Source: Clostridia bacterium (lineage in GTDB: Bacteria; Bacillota; Clostridia; Christensenellales; Aristaeellaceae). Taken from it: a DNA stretch of 64,000 nt. The notes beneath the pieces are model-generated. The model saw only the letters and a program-made list of their open reading frames with translations, did not search any database and was not told the DNA's origin. This document shows positions 33,464 to 42,217 of this stretch, piece after piece. The stretch's first letter is position 1. Every line of letters begins with the position of its first letter. Where the stretch lies: assembly GCA_017527065.1 (NCBI GenBank), contig JAFXQO010000001.1, positions 1 to 64,000 on the forward strand. The letters are read 5' to 3'. The translations under genes were made by a program, and so were the position numbers.

Positions 33464-34604
33464 GGGCGGCTCCTTTCTTCTTTTCGCAGAGCGCGGCATA
33501 GCGCGCCTCGACCGCCTCCGATACCGTCTCCCATGAGAGGGGAATGGTCTCCTGCGCGCGTCGTCCGACTTCGCGGCAGCGGGGGAGCGCCTTTTCGATG
33601 GCCGCGGCGATGTCCTTCTCGTCGCAGCGGCATAGGAAGCCGTTGTCGCCCTGGGCGATGCCCTCGGCGGCGCAGCTGCCCTCCACCACCAGCGCGGGCG
33701 TGCCCATCATGGCGGCCTCGCGCACCACGAGGGGCGCGTTGTCGTAGACCGAGGGGAACACGAACAGGTCGGCCCGGCGGTAGAGCGCCATGAGCTTCAT
33801 GCGGTCGGCCAGGCGGCCGGTGAATGTCACTTCGTTTTCGAGGCCCAGCTCCTTCGTCAGCGCCATCAGCCGGCGGTGATCCGGCCCCTCGCCCGCCAGC
33901 ACAAACTGGAACGGCACGCCCTTTTCCTTAAGCAGCGCGCAGGCCCTGAGCGCCAGATGCGGGTTTTTCTTGAACGAAAGCTGGCCCACGAACAGCAGCA
34001 TGGGCGCGTCCGGCCTGAGGCTGAGCCCCTCCGGAAGGGCGGGCGGCACGTCCTCCGAGAGAATGATGTCGGTGCCGTTGGGCATCACGGCGATTTCACC
34101 CCTGTAGCCGTAATCGCGCAGCACCTGCGCCGTGCTCTCGTTGACCGCCCACACCTCGTCGCAGCTGTCATAGAAGGAAAGGATGTACCTCACGGCCAGC
34201 CGCGCGAGGGCCTTTGAATGGGTCGCCTTGTACACGTCGTCGTAGTACTTGCTGTGGAAAGTGGCCACGAGGGGGATGCCTCTTCGGCGCGCGATGCGCC
34301 GCGCGGTTCGCCCGGCCAGAAACGGCACGTGCGCGTGCACGATGTCGAAGGGGATCTCGTCCAGCCTTCGGCGGTCGGCGGCGCGCAGCCGGGGAAAGCC
34401 GATGTGATAGGCCAGGAAGCCGAGGGGCACGCTGTGGTAGAGGAGGGTTTCGCAGCCGTAATCCCGCCGGTATTTTTTGTTGTCCGGCGCGATATACAGC
34501 GTGCGGTGGCCGCGCCGCGGCAGGTACCTGCAATAGGCCAGCATCACCTGCCCCACGCCGTCAAGATAAGGCGGATATATTTCGCCAAACTGCCCTGTGA
34601 GCAT
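33456..34604 (-). CDS. Glycosyltransferase family 4 (GT-B fold)
   Basis: A 382-residue GT-B enzyme transferring a sugar from a nucleotide donor to a lipid or glycan acceptor. N-terminal domain: GQFGEIYPPYLDGVGQV (glycine-rich acceptor loop) and HAHVPF. C-terminal domain: FVGQLSFKKNPHLALRA, TFTGRL and the donor-binding E-x7-E region in SVYDNAPLVVREAAMMG. The start was placed at the second ATG because GGAG stands nine bases before it and touches the first. Acceptor and product are unknown; glycolipid synthesis is a common role for this group. A TATAAT -10 (minus, near 34649) lies upstream without a good -35. Confidence 0.9.
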   Translation of the reverse strand: MLTGQFGEIYPPYLDGVGQVMLAYCRYLPRRGHRTLYIAPDNKKYRRDYGCETLLYHSVPLGFLAYHIGFPRLRAADRRRLDEIPFDIVHAHVPFLAGRTARRIARRRGIPLVATFHSKYYDDVYKATHSKALARLAVRYILSFYDSCDEVWAVNESTAQVLRDYGYRGEIAVMPNGTDIILSEDVPPALPEGLSLRPDAPMLLFVGQLSFKKNPHLALRACALLKEKGVPFQFVLAGEGPDHRRLMALTKELGLENEVTFTGRLADRMKLMALYRRADLFVFPSVYDNAPLVVREAAMMGTPALVVEGSCAAEGIAQGDNGFLCRCDEKDIAAAIEKALPRCREVGRRAQETIPLSWETVSEAVEARYAALCEKKKGAAHA

Positions 34605-34690
34605 GTATTTCATCTCCAAAGAAGGGTGTAATCCATATTTCCGTCTCATTATAGCACGTCCCGCCGGAAAAAGCCACAAACGAAACGTGA

Positions 34691-34715
34691 AAATCCCCGC
34701 GTGGAGCGGGGATTT
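34691..34715 (-). terminator. Terminator after the nucleotidyltransferase-phosphomutase gene region
   Basis: AAATCCCCGC (34691-34700) pairs with GCGGGGATTT (34706-34715) around GTGGA. On the minus strand it continues TTTTC, so it follows the fusion gene and precedes the glycosyltransferase. Confidence 0.8.
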
Positions 34716-34744
34716 ACAGAAACGCCATATGAGAACGTCTACGG

Positions 34745-37099
34745 TCAGGTCCGGCGGCCGTCATCCTTCCCGAGCAGCGCCTTCACGCGCTTTTCATAGA
34801 ACGCGCACAGCTCGTCGGCGGTCTCCATGTCGGCGGCTTCGGCCACGATGCGGCATTCGGGGCGGTCCGACGCGGGCTTGACCAGCGCCCAGCCCTCGCC
34901 GCGGCGGACGGAAAGCCCGTCGGTCATGTCCGGCGCGTCCTCCTGGTCGATCAGGCCGCGCAGCACCCGGCTGCGGTCCTTTTCGCTCAGGGGCACGCTG
35001 CGGGCGCTCCGGGCCAGGCGGGGCATGCGCGCGGCCCAATCCGAGGGCGAGAGGCTCTGCCGGCGCAGGCAGGTGAGGCACAGCAGCGCGGCGTAGGGGC
35101 CGTCGAACCAGAGCCGGAACAGCCGCCTGTCCGCCTCGATCAGTTCCCGCATGAGGGCGGGCCGCTCGGCGCTCACCCGCACGATCTCCGCGCCGTAGCG
35201 GGCGGCCAGCGCCTCCGCGGCGTGGGTGGCGTTCATGGGAACAGGCAGGCGGCGCAGGCCCAGCTCCAGCGCCGTCCACACGCGCATGAGCCGCATTTCA
35301 TCCTCCGTGAGGCAGCCGCGCTCGTCGGCCAGGTAGAGCTCCTCGCCGTCCGCCTCCAGCCAGACGCCGGTTTCGCCCGGCGCGAGATCCATCATCTCCT
35401 CCTCCCACTCGGCGCGCACCAGGCAGCCCGCCTTTTCCAGCGCCCGCTCGGCCAGGCTCAAAAGGGGTTCGTCCGCCGCGAACAGCGCCACCTGCGGCCG
35501 CCTGCCGCCGCCAAGGTCGATGTCCGGGTCCCGGGAGAGCATGCCGATGTAGCTCAGATCGCCCCGGCCCGCGTTCAGCGGCGGGCAGGGCGGCGTGGCG
35601 AAGGCGCGGGCGTAGTCCTGCCGCAGGAGCAGCTGCTCGATGCGCCGCTGGACGGCCACCCCCGGCTCGACGCCGTCGCCGTCCAGCACGCGCACGCACT
35701 CGCCGCTCAGCCAGAAGGCCGCGTCCGCGCCGGTCTGCCAGAGCTGGTGTCTCAGCTGGATGAGCGCCGCGCAGCCGCCGTCCAGCGCCTGCGCGCCCTG
35801 GGCCATCAGCCCGGCCTCCAGCGCCATCGCGCCGGCCTGCGCCGCCGCGCCCGCCGCCCGGCCGATGAGCGCGGTCTTTACGCCCATGGCGGAGGCCGCC
35901 GCCGCCCCGGCGCGGGCCGCGCTCTCCGGCGAATCCAGCCGCAGGCAGCCCCGCGAAAACGATGCGCGGTCGGTGTCGCCCCAAACGACGTTGGCGTCCA
36001 GCCGCGCGCCCGCGCCGATCTTCTTGCGCGGCCATACCTTCACGCCCGGCATCAGGGACGCCCCCGCGCCCAGCGTCGCGCCGCTGCCCAGCACGCTCTC
36101 CTCGAAGGCGGCGCTGTCCGGCTCCATGCGCGCGCCGTCCATCAGCACGCAGCAGCGCGCCTGAGCGCCTTCGCCCACGCGCGCGCCCCGCCACAGCACC
36201 GCGCGCTTGAGGCTGGCCCCGGTTTCCACGACGCAGCCCGCGCCGACCACGCTGTACGCGCCCACGCGCGCGCCGGCCTTGACCGTCGCCCCCTCGCCGA
36301 TGAAGCACGGCCCCTCCACCACCGCGCCCTGATCGACGTGGGAGCCGGGCATCCGCGCGACGCCGCCCGGCCGCGCGGTCAGCGGCAGGTCCACCCGGCC
36401 GTCCATGGCGTCTGTGTGGGCCTTGAGGTAGGCCGCCGTGTCGCCGATATCGCACCAGTAGCCTTCCATCGTCCAGGCGTAGACCGCCTCGCCGCGCTCG
36501 GCCATCTGGGGGAAGAGGTCGTGGCCGAAGTCGAAGGCGCGCCCCTCCGGGATGAGGCGGAGCGCTTCCGGTTCGAGGATGTAGATGCCGGTGTTGACGG
36601 TGTCTGAGAACACCTCGCCCCAGCCCGGCTTTTCGACGAAGCGCGTCACCCGCCCCGAGGCGTCCGCGATGACCACGCCGTATTCCAGCGGGTTTTCCAC
36701 GCGCTTGAGCACTAGCGTGGCCAGAGCGCCCTTCTCGCGATGGAAGCGCAGCGCTTCGGTGAGGTCGCAGTCGGTCACGCCGTCCCCCGAGAGCACCGCG
36801 AAGGTCTCCGTCAGGAAATCCCGCGCCAGGTGCATGCTGCCGGCCGTGCCCAGGGGCGTCTTTTCGATGAAATAGCGCATGGATACGCCGAAGGCCGAGC
36901 CGTCGCCAAAGTAGGATTGGATGCGCTCGGGCAGGTACATGAGCGTCGAGCCGATCTCCGTGACGCCGTGGCGCTTGAGCAGTTCGACCGCGTAGGCCAT
37001 CACGGGCCTGTCCATGAGCGGCGCCATGGGCTTGGGCAGGTCGCAGGTGAGCGGCCTGAGGCGGCTGCCCTCGCCGCCCGCCATGATGATCGCCTTCAT
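34745..37099 (-). CDS. Sugar-phosphate nucleotidyltransferase fused to a degenerate phosphomutase domain
   Basis: A 784-residue fusion. Residues 1-235 are a nucleotidyltransferase with GGEGSRLRPLT and the KP-(M) loop, probably making a GDP- or UDP-sugar. Residues about 250-375 are left-handed beta-helix hexapeptide repeats. The rest resembles an alpha-D-phosphohexomutase, ending in the domain-IV pattern near ECRIVAEA. However, the phosphoserine loop (T-x-S-H-N-P) is replaced by WLSGECVRV, and the metal loop D-G-D-x-D-R by LEADGEEL, so mutase activity is doubtful. Similar fusions in other Bacillota and Actinomycetota are annotated mannose-1-phosphate guanylyltransferase/phosphomannomutase. GGGAGG lies 11 bases before the ATG. 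Confidence 0.85.
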   Translation of the reverse strand: MKAIIMAGGEGSRLRPLTCDLPKPMAPLMDRPVMAYAVELLKRHGVTEIGSTLMYLPERIQSYFGDGSAFGVSMRYFIEKTPLGTAGSMHLARDFLTETFAVLSGDGVTDCDLTEALRFHREKGALATLVLKRVENPLEYGVVIADASGRVTRFVEKPGWGEVFSDTVNTGIYILEPEALRLIPEGRAFDFGHDLFPQMAERGEAVYAWTMEGYWCDIGDTAAYLKAHTDAMDGRVDLPLTARPGGVARMPGSHVDQGAVVEGPCFIGEGATVKAGARVGAYSVVGAGCVVETGASLKRAVLWRGARVGEGAQARCCVLMDGARMEPDSAAFEESVLGSGATLGAGASLMPGVKVWPRKKIGAGARLDANVVWGDTDRASFSRGCLRLDSPESAARAGAAAASAMGVKTALIGRAAGAAAQAGAMALEAGLMAQGAQALDGGCAALIQLRHQLWQTGADAAFWLSGECVRVLDGDGVEPGVAVQRRIEQLLLRQDYARAFATPPCPPLNAGRGDLSYIGMLSRDPDIDLGGGRRPQVALFAADEPLLSLAERALEKAGCLVRAEWEEEMMDLAPGETGVWLEADGEELYLADERGCLTEDEMRLMRVWTALELGLRRLPVPMNATHAAEALAARYGAEIVRVSAERPALMRELIEADRRLFRLWFDGPYAALLCLTCLRRQSLSPSDWAARMPRLARSARSVPLSEKDRSRVLRGLIDQEDAPDMTDGLSVRRGEGWALVKPASDRPECRIVAEAADMETADELCAFYEKRVKALLGKDDGRRT

Positions 37100-37238
37100 A
37101 ATGTGTTCATCCTCCCGTCTCGCGAAGCGCGCTGCGCCCCGCCGTTTTTCTTCATGTTTTTATCATGGCCGGGCGTCATGCGTCTTATTCACGCATTGGG
37201 AGAAGGCGAAGAAACGGTGCGCCCGGCGACGATTTTTC

Positions 37239-37268
37239 TTGCGCCGCGGCGCGGTGTGCGGTTATAAT
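37239..37268 (+). promoter_or_regulatory. Promoter of the Gfo/Idh/MocA oxidoreductase gene
   Basis: TTGCGC (37239-37244), 18 bases, TATAAT (37263-37268), 36 bases before the start codon. Confidence 0.65.
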
Positions 37269-37304
37269 AGACGCAGCGCGATATACTGCAAGGAGGGAAC
37301 AGAA

Positions 37305-38603
37305 ATGCCACAGCCCATTACGGCCATTATCGTCGGCGCGGGCCACAGGAGCCTGGTTTACGCCCGCTACGCCCTTGACCATCCCGACCGGCTGAAGATC
37401 GTCGGCGTCGCAGACCCGGACGCGGAGCGCCGGCAGATGGCGCAGCGCTACTTCAGCCTTTCGGACGACATGCTCTTTGAGAACGCGGCCGCGCTGGCCC
37501 AAAGGGGCAAACTCGCCGACGCCGTGATCAACGGCACTATGGACCAGCAGCACGTGGAGACGGCAGTGCCGCTCCTGGAGGCGGGCTACGACATGCTGCT
37601 GGAGAAGCCCTTCGCCATCAACGAGGCGGAGCTGCGCACGCTGATCGGGGCTGCCCGGCGCTCCGGCCGCAAGGTCATGATCTGCCACGTGCTGCGCTAC
37701 GCGCCCTTCTACGCGGAGATTCGCAAGCGGCTGCCCGCGCTGGGCAAGATCCAGGGCATTGAGACGACCGAACACGTGTCGCATCATCACATGCTGGTCA
37801 GTTACGTGCGGGGCAAATGGCGCGGCGCGGCCACGGCGGGGCATCACTCCATGCTGCTGGCCAAGTGCTGCCACGACATCGACCTCATCATGTGGATGAA
37901 ATCCGGCATCGCGCCGGTGCGCGTGTCCAGCTTTGGCGGCATGCAGCAGTTCCGCCCGGAAAACGCCCCGGCCGGCGCGGGAAATCGCTGCCTGGTGGAC
38001 TGCCCGCCGGAGATCGAGGACAACTGCCCCTTCTCGGCGCGCAAGCAGTATCTGGAGCATCCCGACCGGTGGAGCTTCTACGTGTGGCGCGACCTGGAGA
38101 ACGTCGAGCGCCCGACGCTGGAGCAGAAGGCGGCGCTTCTGAAAACCTCCGACTACGGCCTGTGCGCCTACAAGACGGGCGCGGAGATCGTGGACAACCA
38201 GACGGTGATCATCCAGTTCGCCGACGGCTCCATCGCCTCCCACAATATGCTCACCGGCACGCCGCTGGCCCAGCGCACCATTCATATCACCGGCGAGCGG
38301 GGCGAGATCCTGGGCCGGGTGGACGATTCCCGCTTCACCATGCGCGTGCTTGATCCGCACTCCACGGCCGAATACCGGGAGGAGACCGTGGACCTGAACG
38401 CCTCCGGCGACACCTCCGGCGTCAAGGGCGGCCACGCGGGCGGCGACGAGCGGCTGGTGGCCGATTTCGTGTCGCTGCTGCTGGGGGAGAAACCGAGCGT
38501 TTCCTGCACTTCGATCGAGGATTCCATCGCCGGGCACATGACGGTGTTCCGCGCCGACCAGGCGATGGAGACGGGACAGGTGGTGGAGATTCCCCGGGTT
38601 TGA
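37305..38603 (+). CDS. Gfo/Idh/MocA family oxidoreductase
   Basis: A 432-residue NAD(P)-dependent oxidoreductase of sugars or inositols. Rossmann start: AIIVGAGHRSLVYARYA; the conserved EKPFAINEAE near residue 104 is the catalytic EKP motif. The second domain has the CCHDIDLIMWM segment with the conserved D-x-x-H/D pair. The start is fixed by AAGGAGGG eight bases upstream. A long Cys/Pro-rich insertion (about residues 210-250) is characteristic of one Gfo/Idh subgroup. Substrate is unknown; genes of this type often accompany Lpl-type transporters like the one at 56-60 kb. Confidence 0.93.
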   Translation: MPQPITAIIVGAGHRSLVYARYALDHPDRLKIVGVADPDAERRQMAQRYFSLSDDMLFENAAALAQRGKLADAVINGTMDQQHVETAVPLLEAGYDMLLEKPFAINEAELRTLIGAARRSGRKVMICHVLRYAPFYAEIRKRLPALGKIQGIETTEHVSHHHMLVSYVRGKWRGAATAGHHSMLLAKCCHDIDLIMWMKSGIAPVRVSSFGGMQQFRPENAPAGAGNRCLVDCPPEIEDNCPFSARKQYLEHPDRWSFYVWRDLENVERPTLEQKAALLKTSDYGLCAYKTGAEIVDNQTVIIQFADGSIASHNMLTGTPLAQRTIHITGERGEILGRVDDSRFTMRVLDPHSTAEYREETVDLNASGDTSGVKGGHAGGDERLVADFVSLLLGEKPSVSCTSIEDSIAGHMTVFRADQAMETGQVVEIPRV

Positions 38604-38624
38604 CAGAGGATTTCCCGCTCATGC

Positions 38625-38659
38625 AAAACGCCATGCCGGGCGCGCCGGCATGGCGTTTT
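38625..38659. terminator. Bidirectional terminator between convergent genes
   Basis: A perfect 15-bp stem (38625-38639 with 38645-38659) begins with AAAA and ends with TTTT, so it serves both the oxidoreductase and the GH4 gene. Confidence 0.92.
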
Positions 38660-38677
38660 CGTAAGCGAAGGGTTTTA

Positions 38678-40189
38678 TCATTTTTTCGCGGCGGGCCGCT
38701 CCTTGGCCTTGTCCGCTTCGGCGGCGTTCTTGCGCGCCTCCGCTTTATCCTTGGCCATTTCCTCCACCGTCTTGGTGTGCAGCCGCGCGGCGCCCTGGGT
38801 CACGATGGGCGGGATGAGCGTTCCGTTGCGCTCGGCGTCCGCCCAGCGGGCCTTCGCGCGCCCAATCTCCTCGGCGTACTGGGGCAGCCATTCCGCCTCC
38901 TCGATCAGCATCTCGTCCACCATCTGCCAGATGGCGTTCGGGTCGCACACCGCGCCGGTCAGCGGGTCCATCATCATGGCCTGGCGCAGCAGGTTGATGT
39001 CGCCGTGGGCGCCGGCCTCCACCGCCAGCTTCTGCACGGTGATGTTGCTCTGGCAGCAGGCCGCGCAGCCCAGGGGCAGGTCGCCGATGCGCGGGATATT
39101 GATGCCGTGGGTGTCCACGAAGCCCGGCACCTCCACCACGCACTCATAGGGCAGATTGGTGATGCAGCCCTGATTCATGACGTTGAAGTGCCCGCGGTAG
39201 ACGCGCCCCGTCTCCAGGCTTTCGATGATGTAGCTGCCGTGCTCGCTGCTGCGTTTTTCCGGAACATACGCCATCGGCGGTTCCTTCAGCCAATTCGGGA
39301 AGTCCGTCTCAAACCAGTTGCGGCCTTCGGTGCATACGCGCAGATACCCGCCGGTTTCGCCGTTGATCCACACGCCCAGGTCGATCCAGTCCTTGATCTT
39401 GTCCGTGTGCTTCCTGTACCAGGGAACATATTCGCTCAGGTGGCCGTTGGACTCTGTGCTGAAATAGCCGAAGCGCTTCATCATGTCGATGCGCACCTTT
39501 TCGGTCTGCGCGATTTCCGGGTCGGCCATGAGCGCCTCCAGCAGCCTGCCGTTCAGCTCTTCGCCGTTGTGCTTTACGGAGATGTACCAGGTCATGTGGT
39601 TGATGCCGGCGCAGATGATGTCGATTTCCTCTTTTTTGTAGCCCAGCGCCCGGGCGATGAGGGCGTGACCGCCCTGCACGCCGTGGCACAGGCCCACCGT
39701 GTTCACATGGCCGTATTTCAGGCAGTACCACGTCACCATGGCGTTGGGGTTGGAGTAATTCAGCAGCAGGCAGCCGGGCAGGCAGACTTCGTTGATATCC
39801 CGGCACAGGCCTTCCAGGAAGGCGATGTCGCGCTGGGCGTACATGATGCCGCCCGCGCAGAGCGTGTCGCCCACGCACTGGTCGACGCCGTATTTCAGCG
39901 GGATCTCCACGTCCTTGGCGAAGGCCTCCAGCATGCCGATGCGCACGCAGTTGACCACGTATTTCGCGCCTTTGAAGGCCTCGCGGCGGTTCAGCGTGGC
40001 GTGGATCTTGATATCCAGGCCGTTGGCCTCGATGTCGCGCTGGCACAGCTGCGTGACCATGTCCAGGTTGTGCTTGTTGATGTCGGTAAAGGCGATCTCA
40101 GCCTGCCGCAGTTCCGGCACCGTCAGGATATCCGCCAGAAGGCGCCGCGTAAAGCCGATGGAGCCCGCTCCGATGAACGCGATTTTCAT
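38678..40189 (-). CDS. Glycoside hydrolase family 4, probable alpha-galactosidase
   Basis: A 503-residue NAD- and Mn-dependent glycosidase. The Rossmann start is IAFIGAGSIGFTRRLL; NYSNPNAMV, the metal-binding Cys in GLCHGVQGG and His in GINHMTWY mark the alpha-galactosidase/alpha-glucosidase branch (MelA/LplD-like) rather than 6-phospho-glycosidases. It acts on unphosphorylated intracellular oligosaccharides. The last 30 residues are an unusual Lys/Glu/Ala-rich tail. It follows the GH130 gene by 38 bases in an apparent operon beginning with galE. Confidence 0.92.
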   Translation of the reverse strand: MKIAFIGAGSIGFTRRLLADILTVPELRQAEIAFTDINKHNLDMVTQLCQRDIEANGLDIKIHATLNRREAFKGAKYVVNCVRIGMLEAFAKDVEIPLKYGVDQCVGDTLCAGGIMYAQRDIAFLEGLCRDINEVCLPGCLLLNYSNPNAMVTWYCLKYGHVNTVGLCHGVQGGHALIARALGYKKEEIDIICAGINHMTWYISVKHNGEELNGRLLEALMADPEIAQTEKVRIDMMKRFGYFSTESNGHLSEYVPWYRKHTDKIKDWIDLGVWINGETGGYLRVCTEGRNWFETDFPNWLKEPPMAYVPEKRSSEHGSYIIESLETGRVYRGHFNVMNQGCITNLPYECVVEVPGFVDTHGINIPRIGDLPLGCAACCQSNITVQKLAVEAGAHGDINLLRQAMMMDPLTGAVCDPNAIWQMVDEMLIEEAEWLPQYAEEIGRAKARWADAERNGTLIPPIVTQGAARLHTKTVEEMAKDKAEARKNAAEADKAKERPAAKK

Positions 40190-40227
40190 GATGACCTCCT
40201 GCTTGTATTATTCTGGTTCCGCCGCGC

Positions 40228-41229
40228 TTATTTTTCCTCGCAGCACAGCGCGATGAGGTCTTCCTCCGCCGCCGTGGCCATGCACACCACCGCGTCGCCC
40301 GCGCTGTAGTAGATGCGAATCTGGCCCGCGCCGTCGCGGATCATGCCGCAGGGGAACAGCGCGTTGCTGCGGAAACCGCCGTGCAGCTCGAAGTCCGTTT
40401 CCGGCACCATCAGCGGCTTCTTGCTCATGCCGACGACCTTGCTCGGATCGTTCAGGTCCAGCAGCATGATGCCGATGACATAGCGCTTCTGCCACTTGTC
40501 CTCCCAGCCGTTCTTGCCGCGGGTGTAGTCCTTGTCCACCGCGTGGAAGATGGTCAGCCAGCCCTTGTCCGTCTTGAGGGGCGGCGCGCCGGGGCCGATC
40601 TTGCTGTTGCAGTAGGGCACGTGCTCGCAGCCCAGCACCAGGCGCGATTTGCCCCAGTAGACCAGATCGGGCGATTCGGAGAGCCAGATGTCGAACTGTT
40701 CGTCGCCGTCGCGGGAATAGACGGGCATGGGCCGTTCGAGCCGCACGTAACGGCCGCCGATCTTCTCCGGGAAGAGCACCATGTTGCGGTTGTCCGGCGC
40801 GCTCATGGAGACGATGTCGTAATGCTCGAAGTCATCCGTCACGCAGATGCCGCCGCACACGCCGTGTTTGGTATCCGCGGCGAAGCAGATATAGTACCGG
40901 CCGTCCAGATGGGTGATGCGCGGATCGTAGGCCCGGTCGAACTCGTCGCTCTTGAGCGCGAACACCGGCTTTTCAAACACCGTCCATTTGATGCCGTCGT
41001 CGCTGCGGGCCAGGCCGATGTTGGTGCCCTTGAAGCGCTTGCCGGCCTCCCATTCGGGCTGGGTGCAGCCGTAGTCGTTGCGGAAGAGCATCACATAACC
41101 TTTGTCGTCCCGCGTGATGCCGGCGTTGAAGGTCAGGTTGGACTCATAGGGCACGTCGTTGCAGGTGAGCACCGGTTCGCTCCGGCGGGTCATGACCTTG
41201 CTGCCCGGGATCTTCTCGAATTCGTTCAT
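40228..41229 (-). CDS. Glycoside hydrolase family 130 beta-mannoside phosphorylase
   Basis: A 333-residue five-bladed beta-propeller that phosphorolyses beta-1,4-mannosyl bonds (mannosyl-glucose or mannobiose type), releasing mannose-1-phosphate. Landmarks: TFNAGITRDDKGYVMLFRN near the N-terminus, the catalytic Asp region RAYDPRITHLDGRYY, KIGPGAPPLKTDKGWL and the late FRSNALFPCG. Subgroup (glucose or mannose acceptor) is not decided. Mannose-1-phosphate is the substrate of the nucleotidyltransferase nearby. Confidence 0.92.
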   Translation of the reverse strand: MNEFEKIPGSKVMTRRSEPVLTCNDVPYESNLTFNAGITRDDKGYVMLFRNDYGCTQPEWEAGKRFKGTNIGLARSDDGIKWTVFEKPVFALKSDEFDRAYDPRITHLDGRYYICFAADTKHGVCGGICVTDDFEHYDIVSMSAPDNRNMVLFPEKIGGRYVRLERPMPVYSRDGDEQFDIWLSESPDLVYWGKSRLVLGCEHVPYCNSKIGPGAPPLKTDKGWLTIFHAVDKDYTRGKNGWEDKWQKRYVIGIMLLDLNDPSKVVGMSKKPLMVPETDFELHGGFRSNALFPCGMIRDGAGQIRIYYSAGDAVVCMATAAEEDLIALCCEEK

Positions 41230-41270
41230 TTGCTTTCCTCCGTTTCCTGTTGGACAGGTGTCTTCATGGC

Positions 41271-42143
41271 TCAGGGCGACACATAGACCGCGTGTCCGCC
41301 CTCGAGGCGCACCTTGACGCCCCGTTCATAGTCCTCTGTCACATAGACCTGCGCGCCCGCCTTCTCGAGCCGGGCGATCACCTTCTCGTCGGCCGAGCGC
41401 GGCTCCTCCACGCGGTCGGTGGAAATCACGGCGATTTCCGGCGAAACCGCGCGGACGAAGTCTTTGCCCGTGGCGTCGGCGCGCCCGTGGTGGCCCACCT
41501 TGAGATAGACGGCGGACAGGTCCGCTTCCGCGGCGACGAGCAGCTTTTCGACGTCCTTCTCCATGTCGCCGGCCAGCAGCGCGCAGCCCTCGGGAGTAAC
41601 CAGCTTCATCACGAGCGAGTTGTTGTTCTCATCCTCCGGATCAGGGCCGAGGGGGCCGAGCACCTCGAAGCGGCAGTCCGCCGCGATCTCCACCGCGTCG
41701 CCCTCGTTCAGCCAGATCACGTCCATGCCCCGGGCTTCGGCGGCGCGCACGATCTGGTTCTCCTTCATCGTGCGCTTGAAGAAATACGGCGAGGCGTAAA
41801 ACGCGTCGATGGCAATGTCCGTAGCCGCCAGCGCCTCCATGCCGCCGCCGTGATCCTTGTCCACGTGGGTGAGGAACACGCCGTCCAGATGGGTCACGTT
41901 TTCCCGCTCCAGCGCGCGGGCCAGGTCGCCGAAGCCGTCTTCCAGGCCGGCGTCGATCAGGTAGAGCTTTTCTCCCACGCGCACGAGTATGGCGTCCGCC
42001 TTGCCCACGTTGAACGCGGTGATTTCGACGACCATGCGCTCGTCCTCCGCCTGCGCCGCGTTGCCGCGCTGCGCCTCGCAGCCCATCAAAAGCCCCGCCA
42101 GCAGCGCCGCCAGGCAAAGGAGCCCCGTTATCACGCCCTTCAT
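41271..42143 (-). CDS. Lipoprotein with ComEC-like metallo-beta-lactamase domain
   Basis: A 290-residue lipoprotein: signal peptide with lipobox LLMGC (Cys about residue 22), then a metallo-beta-lactamase-fold hydrolase. Metal ligands are in THVDKDHGGG (HxDxDH), a His in KVGHHGRAD and the Asp in LLAGDMEKD. It matches the soluble catalytic domain of ComEC-type nucleases and related exported hydrolases. It lacks the membrane channel, so DNA uptake is not implied. It sits between galE and GH130, with which it may share a transcript. Confidence 0.88.
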   Translation of the reverse strand: MKGVITGLLCLAALLAGLLMGCEAQRGNAAQAEDERMVVEITAFNVGKADAILVRVGEKLYLIDAGLEDGFGDLARALERENVTHLDGVFLTHVDKDHGGGMEALAATDIAIDAFYASPYFFKRTMKENQIVRAAEARGMDVIWLNEGDAVEIAADCRFEVLGPLGPDPEDENNNSLVMKLVTPEGCALLAGDMEKDVEKLLVAAEADLSAVYLKVGHHGRADATGKDFVRAVSPEIAVISTDRVEEPRSADEKVIARLEKAGAQVYVTEDYERGVKVRLEGGHAVYVSP

Positions 42144-42217
42144 TCGCGTTCACCTCGCTTCTCCTCATGCGCATTGCGCCCGCCTGCCGGGGAGGCAGAC
42201 AGGCGCGCTTTAAACGG

